From Salinisphaera sp. T31B1 (lineage in GTDB: Bacteria; Pseudomonadota; Gammaproteobacteria; Nevskiales; Salinisphaeraceae), in NCBI RefSeq assembly GCF_040361275.1, contig NZ_APNH01000001.1, positions 310,001 to 374,000 of the forward strand: a DNA stretch of 64,000 nt, written 5' to 3'. Numbering within the stretch: the first letter of the stretch is position 1; the number at the start of each line of letters is the position of its first letter. Shown here in pieces: positions 51,802 to 59,230 of the stretch. The notes under the pieces are model-generated. The model ran no database searches, was not told where the DNA came from, and saw only the letters and a program-made list of their open reading frames with translations. A program made the position numbers and the translations under genes.

Positions 51802-52311
51802 TTATTTCACCGCCCAAGCTGAAGGAACGATATCCGACGGATAGAAAGAGAGAATGGTAAGACCCGGAGCATCTTGAAGCTCGGAGGCGGCTTCGACTCC
51901 TTTAACCACTTCGAAAACCTCTTGAATAATTTCTTGGCTTATTTCGCGTAAGCTCCATGGCTGGATCACGTTCAAATTCGTCTCTTTCGGATAAGCGAAT
52001 ATACGAGCTTTGTAATTTGCGCCTAACACTGCTAAGCGAAAGCTTCTGCTGCCAGTGTCTTTAAGACCGAACTCCTTGGCTCGTTCGTATAGCGCCTCAA
52101 GGTCGTGGCCCAAGCGTCGGATTTCTTTATCCGTCAAATGATGCTGCTTTAAATATGCTTTCAAAGCCAATTCGATGCTCATTCCCAGCATGTGACTTAA
52201 AGCATGTAACGCATTTGGATACTTATCATTTACGGCGTCGGCGGATGCTGCATACATTCGCGCTCCATCGATAAGTGTGCCGGCGAAACTGGTGTCTTCT
52301 GCTTTATCCAT
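51802..52311 (-). CDS. Cassette gene 3: HEPN-domain protein
   Basis: A 169-residue protein. MLGMSIELALKAYLKQHHLT and IRRLGHDLEALYERAKEFGL (residues 41-83) are the classic pattern of HEPN-domain proteins with ELALKAYL and GHDL. The usual Rx4H catalytic motif is not clear here, so it may be an inactive or binding type of HEPN. The ATG at 52311 is used; the frame continues into attC 11 upstream, which is read-through. Together with cassettes 4, 8 and 9 it makes HEPN the dominant fold of the array. Confidence 0.75.
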   Translation of the reverse strand: MDKAEDTSFAGTLIDGARMYAASADAVNDKYPNALHALSHMLGMSIELALKAYLKQHHLTDKEIRRLGHDLEALYERAKEFGLKDTGSRSFRLAVLGANYKARIFAYPKETNLNVIQPWSLREISQEIIQEVFEVVKGVEAASELQDAPGLTILSFYPSDIVPSAWAVK

Positions 52312-52319
52312 TCGATTTA

Positions 52320-52422
52320 GCCCAACGCCGAAGCTCAGTTGCCGCCGGAGCAGCCGAAGGCTGCGGAGGGAACCCAAAGCGCGCCAGCGCTTTGGGCGGT
52401 CAACTGCAGCGACTTGTTGGGT
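52320..52422 (-). repeat. attC site 11, long type
   Basis: Left core GCCCAAC and right core GTTGGGT, both textbook. Central hairpin GCAGCC-GAA-GGCTGC. Confidence 0.93.
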
Positions 52423-52766
52423 GACTGCAAAACTTTGGAATTGCCTCCGTTCGGTTAAACGAAGGCGATCAGTCCGACTGAACGAAGCCTACAATTTGTA
52501 GCCAATAAATGCTCCGTGCCCTGAAGATAGCAAAGTCCGAGCGAAGACGCTTTTTTCGAAGTGGGCTCGGGACATCAAACGAAAGGGCCATAGATTTCCG
52601 GCGACTCCTCAGGCTGAAGATGCCGTTCCGACCACCAAGCCTGGAACGGAGACGCGAAGATGAACGTGCCAGATTTTCTTGCGAAGTGGGACAGAGACTT
52701 TGCGAAGCCGATTCGGCTGATATTTGGCTGTCAACTCCAATACGCCGAAATTCAAGCAACGCAGTT
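52423..52766. other. Cassette 2: 344-bp insert without a convincing gene
   Basis: Candidate ORFs on both strands are Arg/Ser-rich and lack domains. A plus-strand ATG at 52660 has a good ribosome site (GGAGACGCGAAG) and encodes MNVPDFLAKWDRDFAKPIR and on, but the frame runs into attC 12 after 38 codons. It may be a remnant or a small peptide reading against the array. No firm call. Confidence 0.45.
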
Positions 52767-52869
52767 ACCCAACGCCGAAGCTCAGTTGACGCCGGAGCAG
52801 GCGAAGCCTGCGGAGGGAACCCGAAGCGCGCCAGCGCTTTGGGCGGTCAACTGCAGCGATTTGTTGGGC
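52767..52869 (-). repeat. attC site 12 (nearest attI), long type
   Basis: Left core ACCCAAC and right core GTTGGGC. Central hairpin GCAGGC-GAA-GCCTGC. It closes the first cassette. Confidence 0.93.
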
Positions 52870-52872
52870 GAC

Positions 52873-53352
52873 CTATACGCTGCTGCGAATTTCGGGTTCA
52901 CAAGCAACCTCGAAATTCACCGAATTTGCAATAAAACAAAACGAATGTGCTTTCTCGTGGAGAGACTTAGCTAGCTCGCTATCATCACCCGCGCCAATGT
53001 TAACGATTGGCTGCAGCGTGACTTTCTCGAAGTGCCCGCTGCCACTTTTAGTCTCGATCATTCGACCTTCAGCGTTGTCCGTATATTCCGACACTGTGAT
53101 ACCGGCGTCAGCACACAAATGCAGATACCAAAGCATATGACATGCTGAGAGCGAGCTGAGCAATAGCTCCTCTGGGTTGTAGCGAGACGAGTCGCCTAGA
53201 AAGGCTGGATCTGCCGACCCGTATATTTTGGTCTTATTACCGCATGTAATTTCGTGGTCGCGCGAGAAGGCGCGATAATTTTTTGTACCAACGCCTGAAT
53301 TGCCGGTCCAGACGACGGTAGCGGAATAATCGTGCTCACCTTTCTTCGACAT
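52873..53352 (-). CDS. Cassette gene 1: OsmC-family protein
   Basis: A 159-residue OsmC/Ohr-type protein. Family blocks: YSATVVWTGNSGVGTKNYRA, NPEELLLSSLSACHMLWYL with the first reactive Cys, and EKAHSFCFIANSV with the second. OsmC proteins reduce organic hydroperoxides with these two Cys residues. The ATG at 53352 has AGGGAAAC before it. As the first cassette it is closest to any cassette promoter at attI. The longer frame to 53427 crosses the attI junction and is not used. Confidence 0.9.
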   Translation of the reverse strand: MSKKGEHDYSATVVWTGNSGVGTKNYRAFSRDHEITCGNKTKIYGSADPAFLGDSSRYNPEELLLSSLSACHMLWYLHLCADAGITVSEYTDNAEGRMIETKSGSGHFEKVTLQPIVNIGAGDDSELAKSLHEKAHSFCFIANSVNFEVACEPEIRSSV

Positions 53353-53379
53353 CAAAGTTTCCCTATTAGTAAGTAACTC

Positions 53380-53386
53380 GCCCAAC
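53380..53386 (-). other. attI recombination core (junction of integrase region and first cassette)
   Basis: GCCCAAC, complement GTTGGGC, matches the core seen at attC ends and marks where the first cassette joins the integrase side. attI itself is expected to extend right into 53387-53460. Its length and integrase-binding boxes cannot be fixed by eye. Confidence 0.8.
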
Positions 53387-53408
53387 GCCAATTCGACGAC
53401 ATCGGTAG

Positions 53409-53491
53409 GTATAGCACGCCGAACCATTTCGCCATAGTACGACTTTCAGATTACGCACTGCCGCCGGAATGCGGCATAGTGCGTGCTATAC
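53409..53491. promoter_or_regulatory. Perfect inverted repeat with divergent extended -10-like sites
   Basis: GTATAGCACGC (53409-53419) and GCGTGCTATAC (53481-53491) are perfect 11-base inverted repeats 61 bases apart. Reading outward each arm contains TGCTATAC, like an extended -10 (TGnTATAAT): the left arm points to the cassettes and the right arm to intI, whose ATG is 53513. No clear -35 boxes were seen. Between them lies an imperfect hairpin (GCACTGCCGC/GCGGCATAGTGC, 53455-53482). It could be the divergent Pc/PintI region or a regulator site. Confidence 0.45.
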
Positions 53492-53512
53492 GGACACGAA
53501 TGGCAGCGTGAA

Positions 53513-54487
53513 ATGTCGACAGAGCCGACCCCGAAGAAAAAACTTCTGGACCAGGTGCGTGACGTGCTTCGCGTCCAGCATTACAGCTACCGTACCGAAC
53601 AAAGCTATATCGGCTGGATCAAGCGATACATTATCTTTCACGGCAAACGTCATCCGCGCGATATGGGAAAGGTGGAGATCGAGGCGTTTCTAACGCATCT
53701 GGCGGTTGATCGTCAGGTTTCCGCTTCGACCCAGAACCAGGCGTTGAACGCTGTTCTATTTCTCTACCGATCCGTATTGGATATCAACGTCGAGTGGATG
53801 ACGGACGTGGTGCGTGCCAAACGCGGCAAACGACTACCCGTCGTGCTGAGCCAACGCGAGGTGCGCCAGGTACTGGCACATCTGACCGGGGTGAACGCGC
53901 TGATCGCGTCGTTGCTGTACGGGTCGGGCCTGCGCCTGATGGAGGGCGTGCGGCTTCGGGTGAAGGATGTGGATTTCGATTACCGGCAGATCGTCGTACG
54001 GGACGGCAAGGGCGCGAAGGATCGTGTCACGCCGCTACCGGAGCGTGCCATCGAGCCGCTGAAAACGCAGATCGCCCGGGTTGCGGCCATGCACGCCGAG
54101 GATCTGGCCGCCGGCTATGGGCGTGTCTTTCTCCCCGAGGCGCTCGACAGGAAATACCCGAACGCGGCGACCGAGCTTGCCTGGCAGTTCGTGTTCGCCT
54201 CCGGCCAATTATCGAAAGACCCGCGCTCGGGGGCGGTTCGCCGCCACCACATCAACGAAAAAGGCCTGCAGCGTGCGGTGAAGAACGCCGTTCGCGCTGC
54301 GAATATCCATAAGAAAGCCAGCTGCCATACGTTCCGGCATTCGTTTGCCACGCATCTGCTGGAACGCGGCAACGATGTCCGCACGGTGCAGGAGCTACTG
54401 GGCCATAAGGACATACGCACTACGCAGCTTTATACCCACGTGCTCAAACGCGGTGGCCTCGGCGTGTCGAGCCCGCTCGACGACTGA
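53513..54487 (+). CDS. intI: Integron integrase IntI (tyrosine recombinase)
   Basis: A 324-residue tyrosine recombinase. The N-terminal SAM-like core-binding domain spans residues 10-100 ([20 protein letters not shown]). Catalytic residues are visible: Arg141 in [10 protein letters not shown], His272 and Arg275 in [11 protein letters not shown], His298 in LLGHKDI and Tyr307 in TTQLYTHV. The integron-specific insert (about residues 205-248, [20 protein letters not shown] and on to [11 protein letters not shown]) separates it from XerC/D. The ATG at 53513 is used; a 10-residue longer start at 53483 overlaps the inverted repeat. The gene looks intact. It is divergent from the cassette array. Confidence 0.96.
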   Translation: MSTEPTPKKKLLDQVRDVLRVQHYSYRTEQSYIGWIKRYIIFHGKRHPRDMGKVEIEAFLTHLAVDRQVSASTQNQALNAVLFLYRSVLDINVEWMTDVVRAKRGKRLPVVLSQREVRQVLAHLTGVNALIASLLYGSGLRLMEGVRLRVKDVDFDYRQIVVRDGKGAKDRVTPLPERAIEPLKTQIARVAAMHAEDLAAGYGRVFLPEALDRKYPNAATELAWQFVFASGQLSKDPRSGAVRRHHINEKGLQRAVKNAVRAANIHKKASCHTFRHSFATHLLERGNDVRTVQELLGHKDIRTTQLYTHVLKRGGLGVSSPLDD

Positions 54488-54520
54488 GCGCCGCCGCCGA
54501 GCGGGCGGCAGTAGCGCTCG

Positions 54521-55942
54521 CTAGCCGTATTCGGCCGGGTTGGGCACGGCCGGGAAGCGCGGCGGGTGGGCCTGCATATAGGCGTTGGCGGCGCGCAGCA
54601 CGCGGATATCGTCGAACTTGCCGCCGGCTAGCTGGAAGCCGACCGGCAGGCCGCAGTCGGTAAAGCCGCAGGGAATGCTCGCGGCCGGCTGCTGGCTGAG
54701 ATTGAACGGGTAGGAGAACGGCGCCCATTCCTCCCAGTCGCGCATGCCGCTGCCGGGCGGCACTTCGTGGTTCACCTCGAACGGCTCAAGCGGGACCGTG
54801 GGCGTCATCAGCAGGTGGTAGTCCTGGTTGAAGTGCTCCAGGTCCAGCGTCAGGCGAGCCCGGTCGGCAAAGGCGCGGAACAGATCCAGCGCGGACCAGT
54901 TTTCGGCGTGCTTGGCGTTGGCCACCAGGCCCGGGTCCAGCAGTTCGCGGCCCTTGTTGTCGCACTGCGACCAGACTTCCAGCGACGCGGTGAACCACAG
55001 CCGGCGGAAGATATCGATCGGCGACTCCAGGCCCGGGTGCACTTCCACGATCTCGGCGCCCAGGTCTTCGAGCTTGTTGGCGGCTTCGCGCACACGGGCG
55101 GCGATCTGCTCGTCCACATCGGCATAGCCCAGATCCGGCGAATAGGCGATTCGCAGGCCGCGCAGATCGCAGTCCAGGTCCACGCCCCAGTCGTCGGGCT
55201 GGCCACGCGTGGCATAGGGGTCACGATAATCGTAGCGGCCGATCACGTTGAGCATGCGAGCCGCGTCCGGCACGCTGCGGGTCAGCGGGCCGATATGGCT
55301 GAGCGTGGGCATCTTCGCCGGCGGCCACTGGGGCGTCCAGCCGAAGGTGGGCTTGAAACCGAACACGCCGGTGAACGCGGCCGGGATACGAATGGAGCCG
55401 CCCGAATCGCCGCCCTGGTGCAGCACGCCCATGTTGAGCGCGGCGGCCGCGGCCGCCCCGCCGGACGAGCCGCCCGGCGTGAGGCGCGTATCCCAGGGGT
55501 TGCAGGTGGGCCCGAACACGCGATTGTCGGTGACCGCTTTCCAGCCGAACTCCGGCGTGTTGGTCTTGCCGAGCAGTACCGCGCCGGCTTCGCGCAGCAT
55601 GTGTGCCGGCGGCGCATCGGCATCGCACAGGCCCGTGCCGGTGGTGGCCGAGCCTTCACGTGCAGGCATGCCGGCGACTTCGGTCAGGTCTTTCAGCGAC
55701 ACGGGCACGCCGTCGATCGGCGACAGCGGCTTGCCCTGGCCCCAGCGGCGTGCCGAGGCGCTGGCTGCCTTTTCGGCGCCTTCGCGGTCGACATAGACAT
55801 AGGCATTGACCGCATCGTTGAAACGGTCGATTCGATCGAGCGCGGCGCGCGTGGCCTCCAGCGGCGAGGCATCGCCGGCCTCGAACAGCTTGGTCAGCGT
55901 ACCGGCATCCATCGTGCCGAGGTCGGTATCGTCTCCACTCAT
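54521..55942 (-). CDS. Amidase signature-family hydrolase
   Basis: A 473-residue amidase. The Ser-cisSer-Lys triad is readable: Lys in GVPVSLKDLTEV, the cis-Ser in TPGGSSGGAAAAAAL and the nucleophile Ser in GGDSGGSIRIPA (split here). TNTPEFGWKAVTDN and FGFKPTFGWTP are further family blocks. The start at 55942 gives the family length; the frame remains open to 56674 but the added part is Arg-rich and overlaps the divergent M23 gene. It hydrolyses an amide (aryl, aliphatic or a nylon-type oligomer). It converges with intI and is not part of the integron. Confidence 0.92.
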   Translation of the reverse strand: MSGDDTDLGTMDAGTLTKLFEAGDASPLEATRAALDRIDRFNDAVNAYVYVDREGAEKAASASARRWGQGKPLSPIDGVPVSLKDLTEVAGMPAREGSATTGTGLCDADAPPAHMLREAGAVLLGKTNTPEFGWKAVTDNRVFGPTCNPWDTRLTPGGSSGGAAAAAALNMGVLHQGGDSGGSIRIPAAFTGVFGFKPTFGWTPQWPPAKMPTLSHIGPLTRSVPDAARMLNVIGRYDYRDPYATRGQPDDWGVDLDCDLRGLRIAYSPDLGYADVDEQIAARVREAANKLEDLGAEIVEVHPGLESPIDIFRRLWFTASLEVWSQCDNKGRELLDPGLVANAKHAENWSALDLFRAFADRARLTLDLEHFNQDYHLLMTPTVPLEPFEVNHEVPPGSGMRDWEEWAPFSYPFNLSQQPAASIPCGFTDCGLPVGFQLAGGKFDDIRVLRAANAYMQAHPPRFPAVPNPAEYG

Positions 55943-56088
55943 CGTCGCACCCGTGTTCTGGTCCACCCGGAATTTCAGCGTGCGCACCCTACGCGGGCCG
56001 AATTGCGTAGTGCATCCGTACAAGTAACTAGCAATCGACACGGTGCGCGCCGGGCACGTCCTGCGTTTGCGCCTGTCCAAGCCTTTGC

Positions 56089-57216
56089 ATGTCTGAATCT
56101 TCCGACCCATCCGACACCCGGGCCGAGCCCGGCCCGACTGCGGCCACGGCTGACCGACACGCGGACGACACACCGCGCGAGTCGGGTTCGACGGCCGGCA
56201 CGTCCGGCGCCGCGTCGCGCCGGCGCGGCCGCTACCGGCCGTGGCTGTTCGCCCTGCTGCTGGCTGCGTTGATCGGCCTGCTGGTGATGCGCCCGGACGT
56301 ACGCGGGCCGGCCGCGGTGACCGCCCGCGATGCCCTGCACACCCTGGCCTACGACGGACTCGGCCTGTCGCCCCGCCAGCTGTTCGTCTGGCGGCTGCGC
56401 GTGGCCGGGCTCTACGACAGCCCGCTGGGCCGGCGCTGGCGCGCCGCCGCCGATACCGCCGAACCCGTGGCGATCGGCCGGCAGCGGGTACGAACGGCAC
56501 GCTTCGATAACGACACGATTGCCGCGCACGTATATTCCGCCTCGCTCGACGCCGGCGAGCAGATCGCCTGGCGGCTGAGCCGCACCGGGGCCGACGACGA
56601 TTCGCGTACCCGGCTCTATGCCAGCCTGGAGCGCCGCGACGGCGCCGACGACGACTGGTCCACCGTGACCGCATTGGCCGCCGACGGTAAAGCGGACGCC
56701 GTGATCGTGGGCCGCGACGGCGACTATCGCATCGTGTTGCAGCCGGAGCTGTTCGGCGAGGCGGCCTATCGCTTGGCCATGGCGACCGGCGGCTCGCTGG
56801 CCATGCCGGTGCAGGGGGCGGCGGCCCGCGATATCGGCAGCGGCTTCGGCGCCCCGCGCGACGGCGGCTCGCGACGCCATCACGGCGTGGACATATTCGC
56901 CGACCGTGGCACGCCAGTGATCGCGGTACGCGACGGGCGTGTGCGTACCGGCAACAGCGGCCTCGGCGGCAAGCACATCTGGCTGTCCGGCGGCGTGCTC
57001 GGACTTACCAGCGCGCGCTATTACTATGCGCATCTCGACGCGTTCGACGTCGAATCCGGCGATACGGTCTCCAAGGGCGATGTCATCGGCCGGGTCGGCA
57101 ACACGGGCAATGCGCGCACCACCCCGCCGCATCTGCATTTCGGCATCTATACCGCCGGCGGGCCGGTCGACCCGGCGCCCTATCTGCGGCCGTTGCCTAG
57201 CCTGCCGGGTGAGTGA
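56089..57216 (+). CDS. M23-family metallopeptidase, membrane-anchored
   Basis: A 375-residue LytM-type endopeptidase. Residues 1-45 are cytoplasmic and Ser/Asp/Thr/Arg-rich. One helix (PWLFALLLAALIGLLVM) then places the rest in the periplasm. The catalytic domain (about 255-370) has RRHHGVDIFADRGTPV (zinc His and Asp), and TTPPHLHFGIYTAGG (HxH). It cuts peptidoglycan cross-links or acts as an amidase activator; the zinc motif is complete, so activity is likely. It is divergent from the amidase gene, with 146 bases between starts. Confidence 0.92.
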   Translation: MSESSDPSDTRAEPGPTAATADRHADDTPRESGSTAGTSGAASRRRGRYRPWLFALLLAALIGLLVMRPDVRGPAAVTARDALHTLAYDGLGLSPRQLFVWRLRVAGLYDSPLGRRWRAAADTAEPVAIGRQRVRTARFDNDTIAAHVYSASLDAGEQIAWRLSRTGADDDSRTRLYASLERRDGADDDWSTVTALAADGKADAVIVGRDGDYRIVLQPELFGEAAYRLAMATGGSLAMPVQGAAARDIGSGFGAPRDGGSRRHHGVDIFADRGTPVIAVRDGRVRTGNSGLGGKHIWLSGGVLGLTSARYYYAHLDAFDVESGDTVSKGDVIGRVGNTGNARTTPPHLHFGIYTAGGPVDPAPYLRPLPSLPGE

Positions 57217-57275
57217 GGCGCGCTCGCCAGCTCAAGCCGGTAGTCTTCGAGCACTCACGGGCTCATCGAAGGTCT

Positions 57276-57790
57276 TATTTCGCGCTGCAGCGCGAGCTAC
57301 TTCTCTTTGCTTGTCCAAAGAGAAGTAACCAAGAGAAAAGACACCCGGGTTGCGCGCCGGCTGACGCCGGTGCACTGCGATGCTCGCCCCCAAGGGATGC
57401 GGCCAGAACTCGCGTCGCTTTAGCGACGCTCAAACAGGCTGGCCGCACCGAGGCCGTGCCTCGGACACCCTTGGGCGCTGTGCGTCTCGTCGCTCCACAC
57501 GGGGCCCAATACAAACACGCGGCTCTAGCCGCGTCATCATCGCTCCTTCGAGCGTCTGTATTCAGTCCCTTGGGAGCAGTGCCGAGCAGCGGAGGCCGAA
57601 AGAGGATACAGACAGCCTTGTGTTTGAGTGCCGCGCAGCGGCGCGAGTTTCGCGGCTGTCCCGCTTTCGGCCGCAGCCGTGCAGGGCATCGATGCGAAGC
57701 ATCGACGCAAGACAGGGTGTCCTTCGCTTGGGTGACTTACCTGGACAAGCAAATGAGAGTGACTCGCACAGCCGTGCGAAACCCCAAGCG
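57276..57790. repeat. Structured intergenic repeat, copy A, with inverted ends
   Basis: About 515 bases with inverted ends. The left side has CGAGCTACTTCTCTTTG, the loop CTTGTC and CAAAGAGAAG (stem 57298-57327), then ACACCC. The right side (57716-57784) carries a diverged inverse with GTGTCC, GGACAAGC and GAGTGACTCGC. A further stem is CCGAGGC-CGT-GCCTCGG (57448-57464). It encodes no convincing protein. A second, shorter copy lies downstream. I recall similar elements from intergenic regions in other Gammaproteobacteria, which I cannot verify here. Confidence 0.75.
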
Positions 57791-57868
57791 AGAATCCGCC
57801 TGCGTGGTCGATTCAAGACGCTGGGTTTAAGCCACCCGTCTTGCGGCGCTCACGAGTTAGACGCCAGT

Positions 57869-58200
57869 TTGGTTTCGCGCTGCCGCGCGACTCCCTTTCG
57901 TTTGCTTGTCCAAACGAAAGGAAGCAAAGGAAACGACACCCGGGTTACGCGTCGGCGCGGAGCGCGCCGAACCACTGCGATGCTCATACCGAAGGGATGC
58001 GGCCAGAACTCGCATCGCTTGGGCGACGCTCAGACAGGCTGGCCGCACCGGCGCAGTGCGCCGGACACCCTCGGGCGCTGCGCGTCTCGTTCGCTCCACA
58101 CGGGGCCCGAATACAACCCACCGGCGCGAACCCTAAGCGAGCTTGCCTGTATTCAATCCCTTGGGCGCAGTGCCGAGCAGCGGAGGCCGGCCGGCATGCC
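57869..58200. repeat. Structured intergenic repeat, copy B, lacking the right half
   Basis: A partial second copy. The hairpin CCTTTCGTTTG-CTTGTC-CAAACGAAAGG (57894-57921) has the same loop as copy A but different stem bases that still pair. The stem CCGGCGC-AGT-GCGCCGG (58048-58064) does the same. The blocks around the stems (CACTGCGATGCTC, GGGATGCGGCCAGAACTCGC, AGTGCCGAGCAGCGGAGGCCG) match copy A closely. It ends before the MpaB gene stop, without the inverted right end. Confidence 0.75.
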
Positions 58201-58216
58201 AGGCACACAGCCGCGA

Positions 58217-59167
58217 TCAATCGAAACTGAGACAGCTTCGAGTCGCGCCGACCCGACGCGCCGAGCGCATGGCCACGCCTTCGCGCATGGAGTTGCGAAT
58301 CAAGGGAGCGATACGGTTGAGCGTTTCTGCAGAGGCGCGATCGACCAGGCGCTGGCGGCGCGTGCGATCGATCAGCCCGCGGGCCCATTCCGGCAGCAGA
58401 GCGGCCCCGGCCCCCAGAAACATGCGGCGCGATACGCCGGCCACGGGAATCGGCAACTCCAGGGATTCGAGCACGGCGAGCGTGTCGCGCGAGCGATGGT
58501 CGAACCGCAGCTCGGGCTGCATGGCCTGGAAATAGGCATCCATTTCGGCGCGCGAAGCGGGCACATCTTTCGCGCCCAGCGCCTCGGCGATCCGCCGGGT
58601 TTCATCGAAATACTGGTCCTGGATGGCGATGCTCAGATCCGGCCGGCGATAGCGCTGGTAACCGGCCAGAAAGCTGGCCATCTCGGTGCAATGCACCCAA
58701 GTGAGCAGGTCCGGATCGTGGGCCGAGTACGGCTCGCCCTCGTCGGTGGTGCCCTGGACTCGGTCGTGGATACGATCGACCAGTTCGATGATGCGCCTGG
58801 CGTCGGCGGTCGGCGCATAGCTGGTCGCGGCCACGAACATGGTCGTGCGGCGCAGCCGGCCGATGGCATCGGTACGGAAATTGGAGTGGTCGATCACGCC
58901 GGCGAGCGCACGCGGATGCAGTGTCTGCAGCATGAGGGCAGCGATACCGCCGGCCATCATGCCGGGGAAGTCGCCGTGGATCTTCCAGGTGGCCGAGTCG
59001 GGGCCGAACAGGCCGGGATCGCCGACCGGCGCATCGTAGTCGATGCCGAAGTCCTCGGTGGTGGCGACAGTCTGCACGATCCAGTTGCGCAGCCGTGTAT
59101 GCACCGGCGTGAGCAGATTAGCCTGGCGCGGCGATAGACGATCGGTCAGACGGGTCAGGCTCGGCAT
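58217..59167 (-). CDS. Oxygenase MpaB-family protein (DUF2236)
   Basis: A 316-residue protein of the DUF2236/MpaB/latex-clearing-protein group. Blocks: FGPDSATWKIHGDFPGMMAG, AALMLQTLHPRALAGVIDHSN split across residues 77-97, DLLTWVHCTEMASFLAGYQR with the conserved His in WVHCT, and RYRRPDLSIAIQDQYFDE. Related proteins bind heme and act as oxygenases; the two family His residues (HP and WVH) are present. Substrate here is unknown. It reads left and stands alone between the repeats and the exonuclease operon. Confidence 0.88.
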   Translation of the reverse strand: MPSLTRLTDRLSPRQANLLTPVHTRLRNWIVQTVATTEDFGIDYDAPVGDPGLFGPDSATWKIHGDFPGMMAGGIAALMLQTLHPRALAGVIDHSNFRTDAIGRLRRTTMFVAATSYAPTADARRIIELVDRIHDRVQGTTDEGEPYSAHDPDLLTWVHCTEMASFLAGYQRYRRPDLSIAIQDQYFDETRRIAEALGAKDVPASRAEMDAYFQAMQPELRFDHRSRDTLAVLESLELPIPVAGVSRRMFLGAGAALLPEWARGLIDRTRRQRLVDRASAETLNRIAPLIRNSMREGVAMRSARRVGATRSCLSFD

Positions 59168-59230
59168 GACGGCAACAGATGAAACGAGTTGTTCACTATA
59201 CCGCCGACCGACAAGCGCGGATGCGCAGGG

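Larger units (their letters stand above)
45338..54487. mobile_element. Integron: intI, attI and 12-cassette array
   Basis: The block has an integrase gene at its right end (53513-54487, + strand), a junction core GCCCAAC at 53380-53386, and twelve attC-type sites spaced through 8 kb to the left. Nearly all genes in the cassettes read left, each ending within the next attC. This is the classic integron layout: cassettes transcribed away from intI. Most attC sites are close variants of one another, as in chromosomal sedentary integrons. Cassette DNA is lower in GC than its surroundings, showing separate origins. Whether it is fixed in the chromosome or was itself acquired cannot be settled here. 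Confidence 0.93.

Noticed and set aside
52312-52377. Upstream extension of cassette ORFs beginning MGSLRSLRLLRRQLSFG (also at 47450-47524)
   Set aside because: This peptide is the translation of attC DNA and appears before unrelated cassette genes, so it is read-through, not a shared domain.
45338-52869. CRISPR array suggested by regular repeats plus a Cas2-like gene
   Set aside because: Repeats are 70-100 bases, palindromic, spaced by whole genes and of variable spacing; they are attC sites. No cas1 or other cas genes are present.
53387-53512. LexA box upstream of intI
   Set aside because: No CTGT-N8-ACAG type site was found in the region.
55943-56674. N-terminal extension of the amidase frame
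   Set aside because: The added 244 residues are Arg-rich and overlap the M23 peptidase gene on the other strand; the ATG at 55942 gives the family length.
57380-59137. 585-codon plus-strand ORF over the structured repeats and MpaB gene
   Set aside because: It runs antisense to the MpaB gene and through non-coding repeat DNA with no recognisable domain.
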